From: Saccoglossus kowalevskii
Lineage: Eukaryota; Hemichordata; Enteropneusta; Harrimaniidae
Assembly (NCBI RefSeq): GCF_000003605.2
Contig: NW_003157863.1
Span: forward strand, 1-38,771
Direction: 5' to 3'
DNA: 38,771 nucleotides
In this document: positions 1 to 11,639 of the stretch, in pieces
Position numbering within the stretch: position 1 is the first letter of the stretch
Layout of the letters: every line of letters begins with the position of its first letter
Notes under the pieces: generated by a model
The model's input: the letters and a program-made list of their open reading frames with translations, nothing else
Told to the model about the DNA's origin: nothing
Database searches by the model: none
Translations under genes and position numbers: made by a program

Positions 1-950
1 CACTGTACGACATGGCTTACCTGACAGCAGTGTATGACATGGCTTAACTGACAGCAGTGTATGACATGGTTTACCTGACAGCAGTGTACGGCATGGCTTA
101 CCTGTCAGTAGTGCATGACATGGCTAACCTGACAGCAGTGTATGACATGGCTTACCTGTCAGCAGTGTATGACATGGCTAACCTGACAGCAGTGTATGAT
201 ATGGCTTACCTGTCAGCAGTGTACGGCATGGCTTACCTGTCAGCAGTGTACGACATGGCTTACCTGTCAGCAGTGTACGACATGGCTTACCTGTCAGCAG
301 TGTATGACATGGCTTACCTGACAGCAGTGTACGGCATGGCTTACCTGACAGCAGTGTACGACATGGCTAACCTGACAGCAGTGTATGACATGGCTTACCT
401 GACAGCAGTGTATGACATGGCTTACCTGACATCAGTGTATGACATGGCTCAGTACCTGTCAGCAGTGTTCGGCATGGCTTACCTGACAGCAGTGTATGAC
501 ATGGCTTACCTGACAGCAGTGTACGACATGGCTTAACTGACAGCAGTGTATGACATGGCTTACCTGACAGCAGTGTATGACATGGCTTACCTGACAGCAG
601 TGTATGACATGGCTTACCTGACAGCAGTGTATGACATGGCTTACCTGACAGCAGTGTATGACATGGCTTACCTGACAGCAGTGTATGACATGGCTTAACT
701 GACAGCAGTGTATGACATGGTTTACCTGACAGCAGTGTACGGCATGGCTTACCTGTCAGCAGTGCATGACATGGCTAACCTGTCAGCAGTGTACGACATG
801 GCTTACCTGTCAGCAGTGTATGACATGGCTAACCTGACAGCAGTGTATGACATGGCTTACCTGTCAGCAGTGTTCGGCATGGCTTACCTGTCAGCAGTGT
901 ACGGCATGGCTTACCTGTCAGCAGTGTACGGCATGGCTTAGCTGTCAGCA
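1..950 (+). repeat. Partial HOR unit at left edge (about 35 monomers)
   Basis: The window opens inside a junction cassette, CACTGTACGACATGGC, whose complete form (GACAACACTGTA) recurs near 5346, 7134, 9577, 12071, 14127, 19838, 23437, 28082, 29630, 30500, 32694 and 35275. It is followed by a TAACTG monomer, then TGTATGACATGGTTTAC, then the GTGCATGACATGGCTAAC marker (about 111 and again at about 761). One 30-bp monomer lies at about 447. Positions 546-680 are five identical consensus monomers. The segment ends with the TAG cassette (stop at 939-941) that marks the next unit start. Confidence 0.9.
546..680 (+). repeat. Run of five identical consensus monomers
   Basis: Five consecutive 27-bp monomers (starts 546, 573, 600, 627, 654) have no differences between them: TAT, GAC, ATG, GCT and CTGACAG forms throughout. 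A sixth (681) differs only at the TAACTG change. Identical five-copy runs sit at 5187-5321, 6975-7109 and 26182-26316, each just upstream of a TAA/TAG or CAG-insert junction cassette. Homogeneous runs beside diverged monomers suggest recent local amplification or replication slippage. Confidence 0.9.
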
Positions 951-2009
951 GTGTATGACATGGCTTACCTGTCAGCAGTGTACGGCATGGCTTACCTGAC
1001 TGCAATGTACGACATGGCTTACCTGACAGCAGTGTACATCATGGCTTACCTGACAGCAGTGTACGACGTGGCTTACCTGTCAGCAGTGTATGACGTGGCT
1101 TACCTGTCAGCAGTGTATGGCATGGCTTACCTGTCAGCATTGTATGACATGGCTTACCTGTCAGCAGTGTACGGCATGGCTTACCTGACAGCAGTGTACA
1201 ACATGGCTTACCTGACAGCAGTGTACGACATGGTTTACCTGACAGCAGGGTACGGCGTGGTTTACCTGACAGCAGGGTACGACATGGTTTACCTGACAGC
1301 AGTATACAGCGTGGCTTACCTGACATCAGTGTATGACATGGCTTACCTGACAGCAGTGTATGACATGGCTTACCTGACAGCAGTGTACAGCGTGGCTTAC
1401 CTGACAGCAGTGTATGACATGGCGAACCTGACATCAGTGTATGGCGTGGCTTACCAGACAGCAGTGTACGACATGGCTTACCTGACAGCAGTGTATGACA
1501 TTGCTCAGTACCTGACAGCAGTGTACGGCGTGGCTTACCAGACAGCAGTGTATGACATGGCTTACCTGACAGCAGTGTATGACATGGCTTACCTGACAGC
1601 AGTGTATGACATGGCTAACCTGACAGCAGTGTACGACATGGCTTACCTGACAGCAGTGTATGACGTGGCTTACCTGACATCAGTGTATGACATGGCTCAG
1701 TACCTGACAGCAGTGTACTGCGTAGCTTACCTGACAGCAGTGTACGGCGTGGCTTACCTGACAGCAGTGTATGACATGGTTTACCTGACAGCAGTGTACG
1801 GCATGGCTTACCTGTCAGCAGTGCATGACATGGCTAACCTGACAGCAGTGTATGACATGGCTTACCTGTCAGCAGTGTATGACATGGCTAACCTGACAGC
1901 AGTGTATGACATGGCTTACCTGTCAGCAGTGTTCGGCATGGCTTAACTGTCAGCAGTGTACGGCATGGCTTACCTGTCAGCAGTGTACGGCATGGCTTAG
2001 CAGTGAGCA
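951..2009 (+). repeat. 1,059-bp HOR unit (type alpha), copy 1
   Basis: 39 monomers including two 30-bp forms (39 x 27 + 6 = 1,059). Diagnostic monomers in order are: CTGACTGCAATG; TACATCATGG (at 1035); two GACGTGG monomers; CAGCATTGTATG; TACAACATGG; three GCAGGGTA-type monomers; GGCGAACCTGACATCAG; GACATTGCTCAGTAC; TACTGCGTAGC; GTGCATGACATGGCTAAC; and GTGTTCGGC. The same order occurs at 23551-24609 and 24610-25668, and in expanded form at 7437-9011. Private differences are a TAACTG stop near 1944-1946 and an altered closing cassette, GGCTTAGCAGTGAGCAG, at about 1993-2009. Confidence 0.92.
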
Positions 2010-2764
2010 GTGTACGACATGGCTTACCTGTCAGCAGTGTACGGCATGGCTTACCTGACTGCAGGGTACGACATGGCTTACCTGGCAGCAGTGTACATCA
2101 TGGCTTACCTGACAGCTGTGTACGATGTGGCTTACCTGTCAGCAGTGTATGACGTGGCTTACCTGTCAGCAGTGTATGGCATGGCTTACCTGTCAACAGT
2201 GTACGGCATGGCTTACCTGTCAGCAGTGTACGGCATGGCTTAGCTGTCAGCAGTGTACGACATGGCTTACCTGTCAGCAGTGTACGGCATGGCTTACCTG
2301 ACAGCAGTGTACGACATGGCTTACCTGACAGCAGTGTACAACATGGCTTACCTGACAGCAGTGTACGACGTGGCTTACCTGTCAGCAGTGTAAGACGTGG
2401 CTTACCTGTCAGCAGTGTATGGCATGGCTTACCTGTCAGCAGTGTATGACATGGCTTACCTGTCAGCAGTGTACGGCATGGCTTACTTGACAGCAGTGTA
2501 TGACATGGCTTACCTGACAGCAGTGTACGACATGGTTTACCTGACAGCAGGGTACGGCGTGGCTTACCTGACATCAGTGTATGACATGGCTCAGTACCTG
2601 ACAGCAGTGTACTGCGTAGCTTACCTGACAGCAGTGTACGGCATGGCTTACCTGACAGCAGGGTACGACATGGTTTACCTGACAGCAGTATACGGCATGG
2701 CTTACCTGACATCAGTGTATGACATGGCTTTCCTGACAGCAGTGTATGACATGGCTTACCTGAC

Positions 2765-4000
2765 AGCAGTGTACGGCGTGGCTTACCTGACAGCAGTGTA
2801 TGACATGGCTTACCTGACAGCAGTGTACGACATGGCTTACCTGACAGCAGTGTACGACATGGCTTACCTGACAGCAGTGTATGACGTGGTTTACCTGGCA
2901 GCAGTGAATGACATGGCGTACCTAACAGCAGTGTATGACATGGCTTACCTGACAGCAGTGTATGACATGGCTTATCTGACAGCAGTGTATGACATGGCTC
3001 AGTACCTGACAGCAGTGTACGGCGTGGCTTACCAGACAGCAGTGTATGACATGGCTTACCTGACAGCAGTGTATGACATGGCTTACCTGACAGCAGTGTA
3101 TGACATGGCTAACCTGACAGCAGTGTACGACATGGCTTACCTGACAGCAGTGTATGACGTGGCTTACCTGACATCAGTGTATGACATGGCTCAGTACCTG
3201 ACAGCAGTGTACTGCGTAGCTTACCTGACAGCAGTGTACGGCGTGGCTTACCTGACAGCAGTGTACGACATGGTTTACCTGACAGCAGTATACGGCGTGG
3301 CTTACCTGACATTAGTGTATGACATGGCTTACCTGACAGCAGTGTACGACATGGTTTACCTGACAGCAGTATACGGCGTGGCTTACCTGACATCAGTGTA
3401 TGACATGGCTTACCTGACAGCAGTGTATGACATGGCTTACCTGACAGCAGTGTACGGCGTGGCTTACCTGACAGCAGTGTATGACATGGCTTACCTGACA
3501 GCAATGTACGACATGGCTTACCTGACAGCAGTGTACGACATGGCTTACCTGACAGCAGTGTACGACATGGCTTACCTGACAGCAGTGTATGACATGGCTT
3601 ACCTGACAGCAGTGTATGACGTGGTTTACCTGGCAGCAGTGAATGACATGGCGTACCTAACAGCGGTGTATGACATGGCTTACCTGACAGCAGTGTATGA
3701 CATGGCTTATCTGACAGCAGTGTATGACATGGCTCAGTACCTGACAGCAGTGTACGGCGTGGCTTACCAGACAGCAGTGTATGACATGGCTTACCTGACA
3801 GCAGTGTATGACATGGCTTACCTGACAGCAGTGTATGACATGGCTTACCTGACAGCAGTGTACGACATGGCTTACCTGACAGCAGTGTATGACGTGGCTT
3901 ACCTGACATCAGTGTATGACATGGCTCAGTACGTGACAGCAGTGTACTGCTTAGCTTACCTGACAGCAGTGTACGGTGTGGCTTACCTGACAGCAGTGTA
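2765..4000 (+). repeat. 735-bp tandem sub-duplication within unit 2
   Basis: The CTGGCAGCAGTGAATGAC monomer, the following CAG-insert monomer (3000 versus 3735) and the second CAG insert (3192 versus 3927) all recur at an offset of 735 bp (27 monomers plus two inserted triplets). The second copy differs by a CAGTACGTGAC change near 3930, TGCTTAGC instead of TGCGTAGC near 3950, and TAC instead of AAC in one monomer near 3842. The outer boundaries are approximate because flanking monomers are near identical. Confidence 0.8.
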
Positions 4001-4164
4001 CGACATGGTTTACCTGACAGCAGTATACAGCGTGGCTTACCTGACATCAGTGTATGACATGGCTTACCTGACAGCAGTGTATGACATGGCTTACCTGACA
4101 GCAGTGTATGACATGGCTTACCTGACAGCAGTGTATGACATGGCCTACCTGACAGCAGTGTACG

Positions 4165-4373
4165 ACATGGCTTAACTGACAGCAGTGTATGACATGGTTT
4201 ACTAGACAGCAGTGTACGGCATGGCTTACCTGTCAGCAGTGCATGACATGGCTAACCTGACAGCAGTGTATGACATGGCTTACCTGTCAGCAGTGTATGA
4301 CATGGCTAACCTGACAGCAGTGTATGACATGGCTTACCTGTCAGCAGTGTACGGCATGGCTTAGCTGTCAGCA
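4165..4373 (+). repeat. Three-stop cassette (exemplar of eight)
   Basis: Within about 200 bp the plus frame carries TAA (4173-4175, GGCTTAACTG), TAG (4203-4205, TTTACTAGAC) and TAG (4362-4364, GGCTTAGCTG), with the GTGCATGACATGGCTAAC marker between them. The TTTACTAG change recurs in the same context with its TAG at about 5829, 12852, 21049, 31144, 33425, 35976 and 37874. Eight copies of the same linked pair of stops show that the cassette spread as a block rather than by repeated mutation. This also argues directly against translation. Confidence 0.9.
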
Positions 4374-5999
4374 GTGTACGACATGGCTTACCTGTCAGCA
4401 GTGTACGGCATGGCTTACCTGACTGCAGTGTACGACATGGCTTACCTGACAGCAGTGTACATCATGGCTTACCTGACAGCAGTGTACGACGTGGCTTATC
4501 TGTCAGCAGTGTATGACGTGGCTTACCTGTCAGCAGTGCATGGCATGGCTTACCTGTCAGCAGTGTATGGCATGGCTTACCTGTCAGCAGTGTATGACAT
4601 AGCTTACCTGTCAGCAGTGTACGGCATGGCTTATCTGACAGCAGTGTACGACATGGCTTACCTGACAGCAGTGTACGACATGGTTTACCTGACAGCAGGG
4701 TACGGCGTGGCTTACCTGACATCAGTGTATGACATGGCTTACCTGACAGCAGTTTATGACGTGGTTTACCTGGCAGCAGTGAATGACATGGCGTACCTAA
4801 CAGCAGTGTATGACATGGCTTACCTGACAGTAGTGTACGACATGGCTTACCTGACAGCAGTGTACGACATGGCTTACCTGACAGCAGTGTACGACATGGC
4901 TTACCTGACAGCAGTGTATGACATGGCTTACCTGACAGCAGTGTATGACGTGGTTTACCTGGCAGCTGTGAATGACATGGAGTACCTAACAGCAGTGTAT
5001 GACATGGCTTACCTGACAGCAGTGTATGACATGGCTTATCTGACAGCAGTGTATGACATGGCTCAGTACCTGACAGCAGTGTATGACGTGGCTTACCAGA
5101 CAGCAGTGTACGACATGGCTTTCCTGACAGCAGTGTATGACATGGCTTACCTGACAGCAGTGTACGACATGGCTTACCTGACAGCAGTGTATGACATGGC
5201 TTACCTGACAGCAGTGTATGACATGGCTTACCTGACAGCAGTGTATGACATGGCTTACCTGACAGCAGTGTATGACATGGCTTACCTGACAGCAGTGTAT
5301 GACATGGCTTACCTGACAGCAGTGTATGACATGGCTTAGTACCTGACAACACTGTACGACATGGCTTACCTGACAGCAGTGTATGACATGGCTTAACTGA
5401 CAGTAGTGTATGACATGGTTTACCTGACAGCAGTGTACGGCATGTCTTACCTGTCAGCAGTGCATGACATGGCTAACCTGACAGCAGTGTATGACATGGC
5501 TTACCTTACAGCAGTGTATGACATGGCTTACCTGACAGCAGTGTACGGCGTGGCTTACCTGACAGCAGTGTATGACATGGCTTACCTGACAGCAGTGTAT
5601 GACATGGCTTACCTGTCATCAGTGTATGACATGGCTTACCTGTCAGCAGTGTACGGCATGGCTTACCTGTCAGCAGAGTACAGTATGGATTACCTGTCAG
5701 TAGTGTACGACATGGCTTACCTGACAGCAGTGTACCACATGGTTTACCTGACAGCAAGGTACGGCGTGGCTTACCTGACAGCAGTGTACGACATGGCTTA
5801 ACTGACAGCAGTGTATGACATGGTTTACTAGACAGCAGTGTACGGCATGGCTTACCTGTCAGCAGTGCATGACATGGCTAACCTGACAGCAGTGTATGAC
5901 ATGGCTTACCTGTCAGTAGTGTATGACATGGCTAACCTGACAGCAGTGTATGACATGGCTTACCTGTCAGCAGTGTACGGCATGGCTTAGCTGTCAGCA
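4374..5999 (+). repeat. HOR unit of 1,626 bp (60 monomers)
   Basis: 60 x 27 plus two 30-bp monomers (about 5060 with CAG, about 5337 with TAG). TACATCATGG is at 4458. A GTGCATGGCATGG monomer at about 4540 is shared with about 22490. Two CTGGCAGCNGTGAATGAC monomers lie near 4775 and 4965, the second with GCTGTG and followed by ATGGAGTACC. The tail holds the homogeneous run 5187-5321, then the GACAACACTGTA junction, then a CAGCAAGGTACGG monomer near 5752 and the three-stop cassette at about 5799-5990. Confidence 0.9.
5187..5321 (+). repeat. Run of five identical consensus monomers
   Basis: Monomers starting at 5187, 5214, 5241, 5268 and 5295 are identical. The next monomer carries the TAG form of the 30-bp insertion (GGCTTAGTACCTGAC at about 5334) and leads into the GACAACACTGTA junction. 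Confidence 0.88.
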
Positions 6000-7436
6000 G
6001 TGTACGACATGGCTTACCTGTCAGCAGTGTATGGCATGGCTTACCTGACTGCAGTGTACGACATGGCTTACCTGACAGCAGTGTACATCATGGCTTACCT
6101 GACAGCAGTGTACGACGTGGCTTACCTGTCAGCAGTGTATGACGTGGCTTACCTGTCAGCAGTGTATGGCATGGCTTACCTGTCAGCAGTGTATGGCATG
6201 GCTTACCTGACATCAGTGTATGACATGGCTTACCTGACAGCAGTTTATGACGTGGTTTACCTGGCAGCAGTGAATGACATGGCGTACCTAACAGCAGTGT
6301 ATGACATGGCTTACCTGACAGTAGTGTATGACATGGCTTATCTGACAGCAGTGTATGACATGGATTACCTGACAGCAGTGTACAGCGTGGCTTACCTGAC
6401 AGCAGTGTATGACATGGCTTCCCTGACAGCAGTGTACGACATGGCTTACCTGACAGCAGTGTACGACATGGCTTACCTGACAGCAGTGTACGACATGGCT
6501 TACCTGACAGCAGTGTATGACATGGCTTACCTGACAGCAGTGTATGACGTGGTTTACCTGGCAGCAGTGAATGACATGGCGTACCTAACAGCAGTGTATG
6601 ACATGGCTTACCTGACAGCAGTGTATGACATGGCTTATCTGACAGCAGTGTATGACATGGCTCAGTACCTGACAGCAGTGTATGGCGTGGCTTACCAGAC
6701 AGCAGTGTACGACATGGCTTTCCTGACAGCAGTGTATGACATGGCTTACCTGTCAGCAGTGTATGACATGGCTTACCTGACAGCAGTGTACGACATGGTT
6801 TACCTGACAGCAGTATACGGCGTGGCTTACCTGACATCAGTGTATGACATGGCTTACCTGACAGCAGTATATGACATGGCTTACCTGACAGCAGTGTACG
6901 GCGTGGCTTACCTGACAGCAGTGTATGACATGGCTTACCTGACAGCAGTGTGTGACATGGCTTACCTGACAGCAGTGTATGACATGGCTTACCTGACAGC
7001 AGTGTATGACATGGCTTACCTGACAGCAGTGTATGACATGGCTTACCTGACAGCAGTGTATGACATGGCTTACCTGACAGCAGTGTATGACATGGCTTAC
7101 CTGACAGCAGTGTATGACATGGCTCAGTACCTGACAACACTGTACGACATGGCTTACCTGACAGCAGTGTATGACATGGCTTAACTGACAGCAGTGTATG
7201 ACATGGTTTACCTGACAGCAGTGTACGGCATGGCTTACCTGTCAGCAGTGCATGACATGGCTAACCTGTCAGCAGTGTATGACATGGCTTACCTGTCAGC
7301 AGTGTATGACATGGCTAACCTGACAGCAGTGTATGACATGGCTTACCTGTCAGCAGTGTTCGGCATGGCTTACCTGTCAGCAGTGTACGGCATGGCTTAC
7401 CTGTCAGCAGTGTACGGCATGGCTTAGCTGTCAGCA
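6000..7436 (+). repeat. HOR unit of 1,437 bp (53 monomers)
   Basis: 53 x 27 plus two 30-bp monomers (about 6662 and 7123). TACATCATGG is at 6084. Two CTGGCAGCAGTGAATGAC monomers lie at about 6260 and 6560. A GTGTGTGACATGG monomer (about 6948) precedes the homogeneous run 6975-7109 and the GACAACACTGTA junction. About 6940-7280 is repeated at about 26147-26487 (offset 19,207) with the same TGTGTGAC change. The unit closes with a TAA (7182-7184) and the TAG cassette (7425-7427). Confidence 0.9.
6975..7109 (+). repeat. Run of five identical consensus monomers
   Basis: Starts 6975, 7002, 7029, 7056 and 7083 are identical. It is preceded by the TGTGTGAC monomer and followed by a CAG-insert monomer, the same context as 26182-26316. 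The two runs therefore descend from one block copied about 19.2 kb away. Confidence 0.88.
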
Positions 7437-9011
7437 GTGTATGACATGGCTTACCTGTCAGCAGTGTACGGCATGGCTTACCTGACTGCAATGTACGACA
7501 TGGCTTACCTGACAGCAGTGTACATCATGGCTTACCTGACAGCAGTGTACGACGTGGCTTACCTGTCAGCAGTGTATGACGTGGCTTACCTGTCAGCAGT
7601 GTATGGCATGGCTTACCTGTCAGCATTGTATGACATGGCTTACCTGTCAGCAGTGTACGGCATGGCTTACCTGACAGCAGTGTACAACATGGCTTACCTG
7701 ACAGCAGTGTACGACATGGTTTACCTGACAGCAGGGTACGGCGTGGTTTTCCTGACAGCAGGGTACGACATGGTTTACCTGACAGCAGTATACAGCGTGG
7801 CTTACCTGACATCAGTGTATGACATGGCTTACCTGACAGCAGTGTATGACATGGCTTACCTGACAGCAGTGTACAGCGTGGCTTACCTGACAGCAGTGTA
7901 TGACATGGCGAACCTGACATCAGTGTATGGCGTGGCTTACCAGACAGCAGTGTACGACATGGCTTACCTGACAGCAGTGTATGACATTGCTCAGTACCTG
8001 ACAGCAGTGTACGGCGTAGCTTACCAGACAGCAGTGTATGACATGGCTTACCTGACAGCAGTGTATGACATGGCTTACCTGACAGCAGTGTATGACATGG
8101 CTAACCTGACAGCAGTGTACGACATGGCTTACCTGACAGCAGTGTATGACGTGGCTTACCTGACATCAGTGTATGACATGGCTCAGTACCTGACAGCAGT
8201 GTACTGCGTAGCTTACCTGACAGCAGTGTACGGCGTGGCTTACCTGACAGCAGTGTACAACATGGTTTACCTGACAGCAGTATATGGCGTGGCTTACCAG
8301 ACATCAGTGTATGACATGGCTTACTTGACAGCAGTGTATGACATGGCTTACCTGACAGCAGTGTATGACATGGCTTACCTGACAGCAGTGTATGACATGG
8401 CTTACCTGACAGCAGTGTACGACATGGCTTACCTGACAGCAGTGTATGACATGGCTTACCTGACAGCAGTGTATGACGTGGCTTACCTGACAGCAGTGAA
8501 TGACATGGCGTACCTGACATCAGTGTATGGCGTGGCTTACCAGACAGCAGTGTACGACATGGCTTACCTGACAGCAGTGTATGACATGGCTTACCTGACA
8601 GCAGTGTATGACATGGCTAACCTGACAGCAGTGTACGACATGGCTTACCTGACAGCAGTGTATGACGTGGCTTACCTGACATCAGTGTATGACATTGCTC
8701 AGTACCTGACAGCAGTGTACTGCGTAGCTTACCTGACAGCAGTGTACGGCGTGGCTTACCTGACAGCAGTGTATGACATGGTTTACCTGACAACAGTGTA
8801 CGGCATGGCTTACCTGTCAGCAGTGCATGACATGGCTAACCTGTCAGCAGTGTATGACATGGCTTACCTGTCAGCAGTGTATGACATGGCTAACCTGTCA
8901 GCAGTGTATGACATGGCTTACCTGTCAGCAGTGTTTGTCATGGCTTACCTGTCAGCAGTGTACGGCATGGCTTACCTGTCAGCAGTGTACGGCATGGCTT
9001 AGCTGTCAGCA
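7437..9011 (+). repeat. Expanded type-alpha HOR unit, 1,575 bp (58 monomers)
   Basis: This unit follows the 1,059-bp type-alpha order from the leader through the TACTGCGTAGC monomer (about 8201), then carries an extra 516 bp before a second TACTGCGTAGC at about 8717 and the normal ending. The difference is 19 monomers plus one inserted triplet, and 1,575 = 58 x 27 + 9. Part of the extra segment (about 8255-8500: TACAACATGGTTTAC, TATATGGCGTGG, CAGACATCAG) resembles the module at about 11750-12010 and 19490-19745. A private GGTTTTCCTG change is at about 7745. Confidence 0.88.
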
Positions 9012-10062
9012 GTGTATGACATGGCTTACCTGTCAGCAGTGTACGGCATGGCTTACCTGACTGCAGTGTACGACATGGCTTACCTGATAGCAGTGTACAT
9101 CATGGCTTACCTGACAGCAGTGTACGACGTGGCTTACCTGTCAGCAGTGTATGACGTGGCTTACCTGTCAGCAGTGTATGGCATGGCTTACCTGTCAGCA
9201 TTGTATGACATGGCTTACCTGTCAGCAGTGTACGGCATGGCTTACCTGACAGCAGTGTACAACATGGCTTACCTGACAGCAGTGTACGACATGGTATACC
9301 TGACAGCAGGGTACGGCGTAGTTTACCTGACAGCAGGGTACGGCGTGGCTTACCTGACATCAGTGTATGACATGGCTTATCTGACAGCAGTGTATGACAT
9401 GGCTTACCTGACAGCAGTGTATGACATGGCTTAACTGACAGCAGTGTATGACATGGCTTACCTGACAGCAGTGTATGACATGGCTTACCTGACAGCAGTT
9501 TATGACATGGCCTACCTGACAGCAGTGTATGACATGGCTTACCTGACAGCAGTGTATGACATGGCTCAGTACCTGACAACACTGTACGACATGGCTTACC
9601 TGACAGCAGTGTATGACATGGCTTAACTGACAGCAGTGTATGACATGGTTTACCTGACAGCAGTGTACGGCATGTCTTACCTGTCAGCAGTGCATGACAT
9701 GGCTAACCTGACAGCAGTGTATGACATGGCTTACCTGTCAGCAGTGTACGGCGTGGCTTACCTGTCAGCAGTGTACGGCATGGCTTACCTGTCAGCAGTG
9801 TACAGCATGGATTACCTGTCAGCAGTGTACGACATGGCTTACCTGACAGCAGTGTATGACATGGCTTACCTGTCAGCAGTGTATGACATGGCTTACCTGT
9901 CAGCAGTGTACGGCATGGCTTACCTGACAGCAGTGTACGGCATGGCTTACCTGACAGCAGTGTACGACATGGTTTACCTGACAGCAGTATACGGCGTGGC
10001 TTACCTGACATCAGTGTATGACATGGCTTACCTGACAGCAGTGTATGACATGGCTTACCTGA
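8769..10062 (+). repeat. Long-range duplicate, left copy (offset 20,923)
   Basis: About 1.29 kb matches 29692-30985 in the order of monomer variants, in the stop positions (9002, 9434, 9626 versus 29925, 30357, 30549) and in the GCATGTCTTACC marker. Left of 8769 and right of about 10062 the variant order diverges. Scattered point differences, such as ACAACAGTG near 8792, show the copies are not brand new. Confidence 0.82.
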
Positions 10063-10229
10063 CAGCAGTGTACAGCGTGGCTTACCTGACAGCAGTGTAT
10101 GACATGGCTTACCTGACAGCAGTGTACGACATGGCTTACCTGACAGCAGTGTACGACATGGCTTACCTGACAGCAGTGTATGACATGGCTTACCTGTCAG
10201 CAGTGTACGGCATGGCTTAGCTGTCAGCA
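9012..10229 (+). repeat. HOR unit of 1,218 bp (45 monomers, type beta)
   Basis: 45 x 27 plus one 30-bp monomer (about 9566). TACATCATGG is at 9096, preceded by CTGATAGCAG. It follows the alpha leader (CAGCATTGTATG, TACAAC, GCAGGGTACGG) but switches at a GGCGTAGTTTAC monomer to a different tail with stops at 9432-9434 and 9624-9626. The same arrangement, including ORF-breaking stops at identical offsets, is at 29935 onwards (offset 20,923), and the leader is at 25669. Confidence 0.9.
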
Positions 10230-11514
10230 GTGTACGACATGGCTTACCTGTCAGCAGTGTACGGCATGGCTTAACTGACTGCAGTGTACGACATGGCTTA
10301 CCTGACAGCAGTGTACATCATGGCTTACCTGACAGCAGTGTACGACGTGGCTTACCTGTCAGCAGTGTATGACGTGGCTTACCTGTCAGCAGTGTATGGC
10401 ATGGCTTACCTGTCAGCAGTGTATGGCATGGCTTACCTGTTAGCAATGTATGACATGGCTTTCCTGTCAGCAGTGTACGGCATGGCTTATCTGACAGCAG
10501 TGTACGACATGGCTTACCTGACAGCAGTGTACGACATGGTTTACCTGACAGCAGGGTACGGCGTGGCTTACCTGACATCAGTGTATGACATGGCTTACCT
10601 GACAGCAGTTTATGACGTGGTTTACCTGGCAGCAGTGAATGACATGGCGTACCTAACAGCAGTGTATGACATGGCTTACCTGACAGTAGTGTATGACATG
10701 GCTTATCTGACAGCAGTGTATGACATGGATTACCTGACAGCAGTGTACAGCGTGGCTTACCTGACAGCAGTGTATGACATGGCTTCCCTGACAGCAGTGT
10801 ACGACATGGCTTACCTGACAGCAGTGTACGACATGGCTTACCTGACAGCAGTGTACGACATGGCTTACCTGACAGCAGTGTATGACATGGCTTACCTGAC
10901 AGCAGTGTATGACGTGGTTTACCTGGCAGCAGTGAATGACATGGCGTACCTAACAGCAGTGTATGACATGGCTTACCTGACAGCAGTGTATGACATGGCT
11001 TATCTGACAGCAGTGTATGACATGGCTCAGTACCTGACAGCAGTGTATGGCGTGGCTTACCAGACAGCAGTGTACGACATGGCTTACCTGACAGCAGTGT
11101 ACGACATGGCTTACCTGACAGCAGTATACGGCGTGGCTTACCTGACATCAGTGTATGACATGGCTTACCTGACAGCAGTGTATGACATGGCTTACCTGAC
11201 AGCAGTGTACGGCGTGGCTTACCTGACAGCAGTGTATGACATGGCTTACCTGACAGCAATGTACGACATGGCTTACCTGACAGCAGTGTACGACATGGCT
11301 TACCTGACAGCAGTGTACGACATGGCTTATCTGACAGCAGTGTATGACATGGCTTACCTGACAGCAGTGTATGACGTGGTTTACCTGGCAGCAGTGAATG
11401 ACATGGCGTACCTAACAGCAGTGTATGACATGGCTTACCTGACAGCAGTGTATGACATGGCTTATCTGACAGCAGTGTATGACATGGCTCAGTACCTGAC
11501 AGCAGTGTACGGCG

Positions 11515-11575
11515 TGGCTTACCAGACAGCAAGTGTATGACATGGCTTACTGACAGCAGTGATATGACATGGCTT
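11515..11575 (+). other. Small frameshifting indel cluster 1
   Basis: Three single-base indels occur in about 40 bp: an added A (GCAAGTGTATG, about 11531), a lost C (GGCTTACTGACAG, about 11547) and an added A (CAGTGATATGAC, about 11561). No earlier part of the window has an indel that is not a multiple of three. This may be residual sequencing or assembly error, or a real degenerate patch. Confidence 0.75.
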
Positions 11576-11639
11576 ACCTGACAGCAGTGTATGACATGGC
11601 TTACCTGACAGCAGTGTACGACATGGCTTACCTGACAGC

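Larger units (their letters stand above)
2010..4373 (+). repeat. HOR unit of 2,364 bp (87 monomers)
   Basis: Length equals 87 x 27 plus five 30-bp monomers (CAG inserts at about 2591, 3000, 3192, 3735 and 3927). It starts like other units (TACATCATGG at 2094). It then contains a second, related leader at about 2253 in which TACAAC replaces TACATC. The later half holds two tandem copies of a 735-bp segment marked by CTGGCAGCAGTGAATGAC at about 2895 and 3630. A TGTAAGACGTGG monomer (about 2390) is shared with about 17312, 18506 and 36742. It ends with the three-stop cassette. The longest plus-strand open frame in the window (2397-4175) lies here and is a repeat artefact. Confidence 0.9.

Noticed and set aside
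2397-4175. 592-codon plus-strand open frame, a repetitive MAYLTAVYD protein
   Set aside because: The monomer length is a multiple of three, so any stop-free stretch is open. There is no unique N- or C-terminal sequence, the start is merely a codon inside a monomer, and identical monomers elsewhere carry copied TAA/TAG stops.
8827-9060. Third-frame open stretch (MTWLTCQQC repeat)
   Set aside because: This frame is open only where consecutive monomers carry CTGTCAG; each CTGACAG monomer creates TGA. It reports a run of T-form monomers, not a gene.
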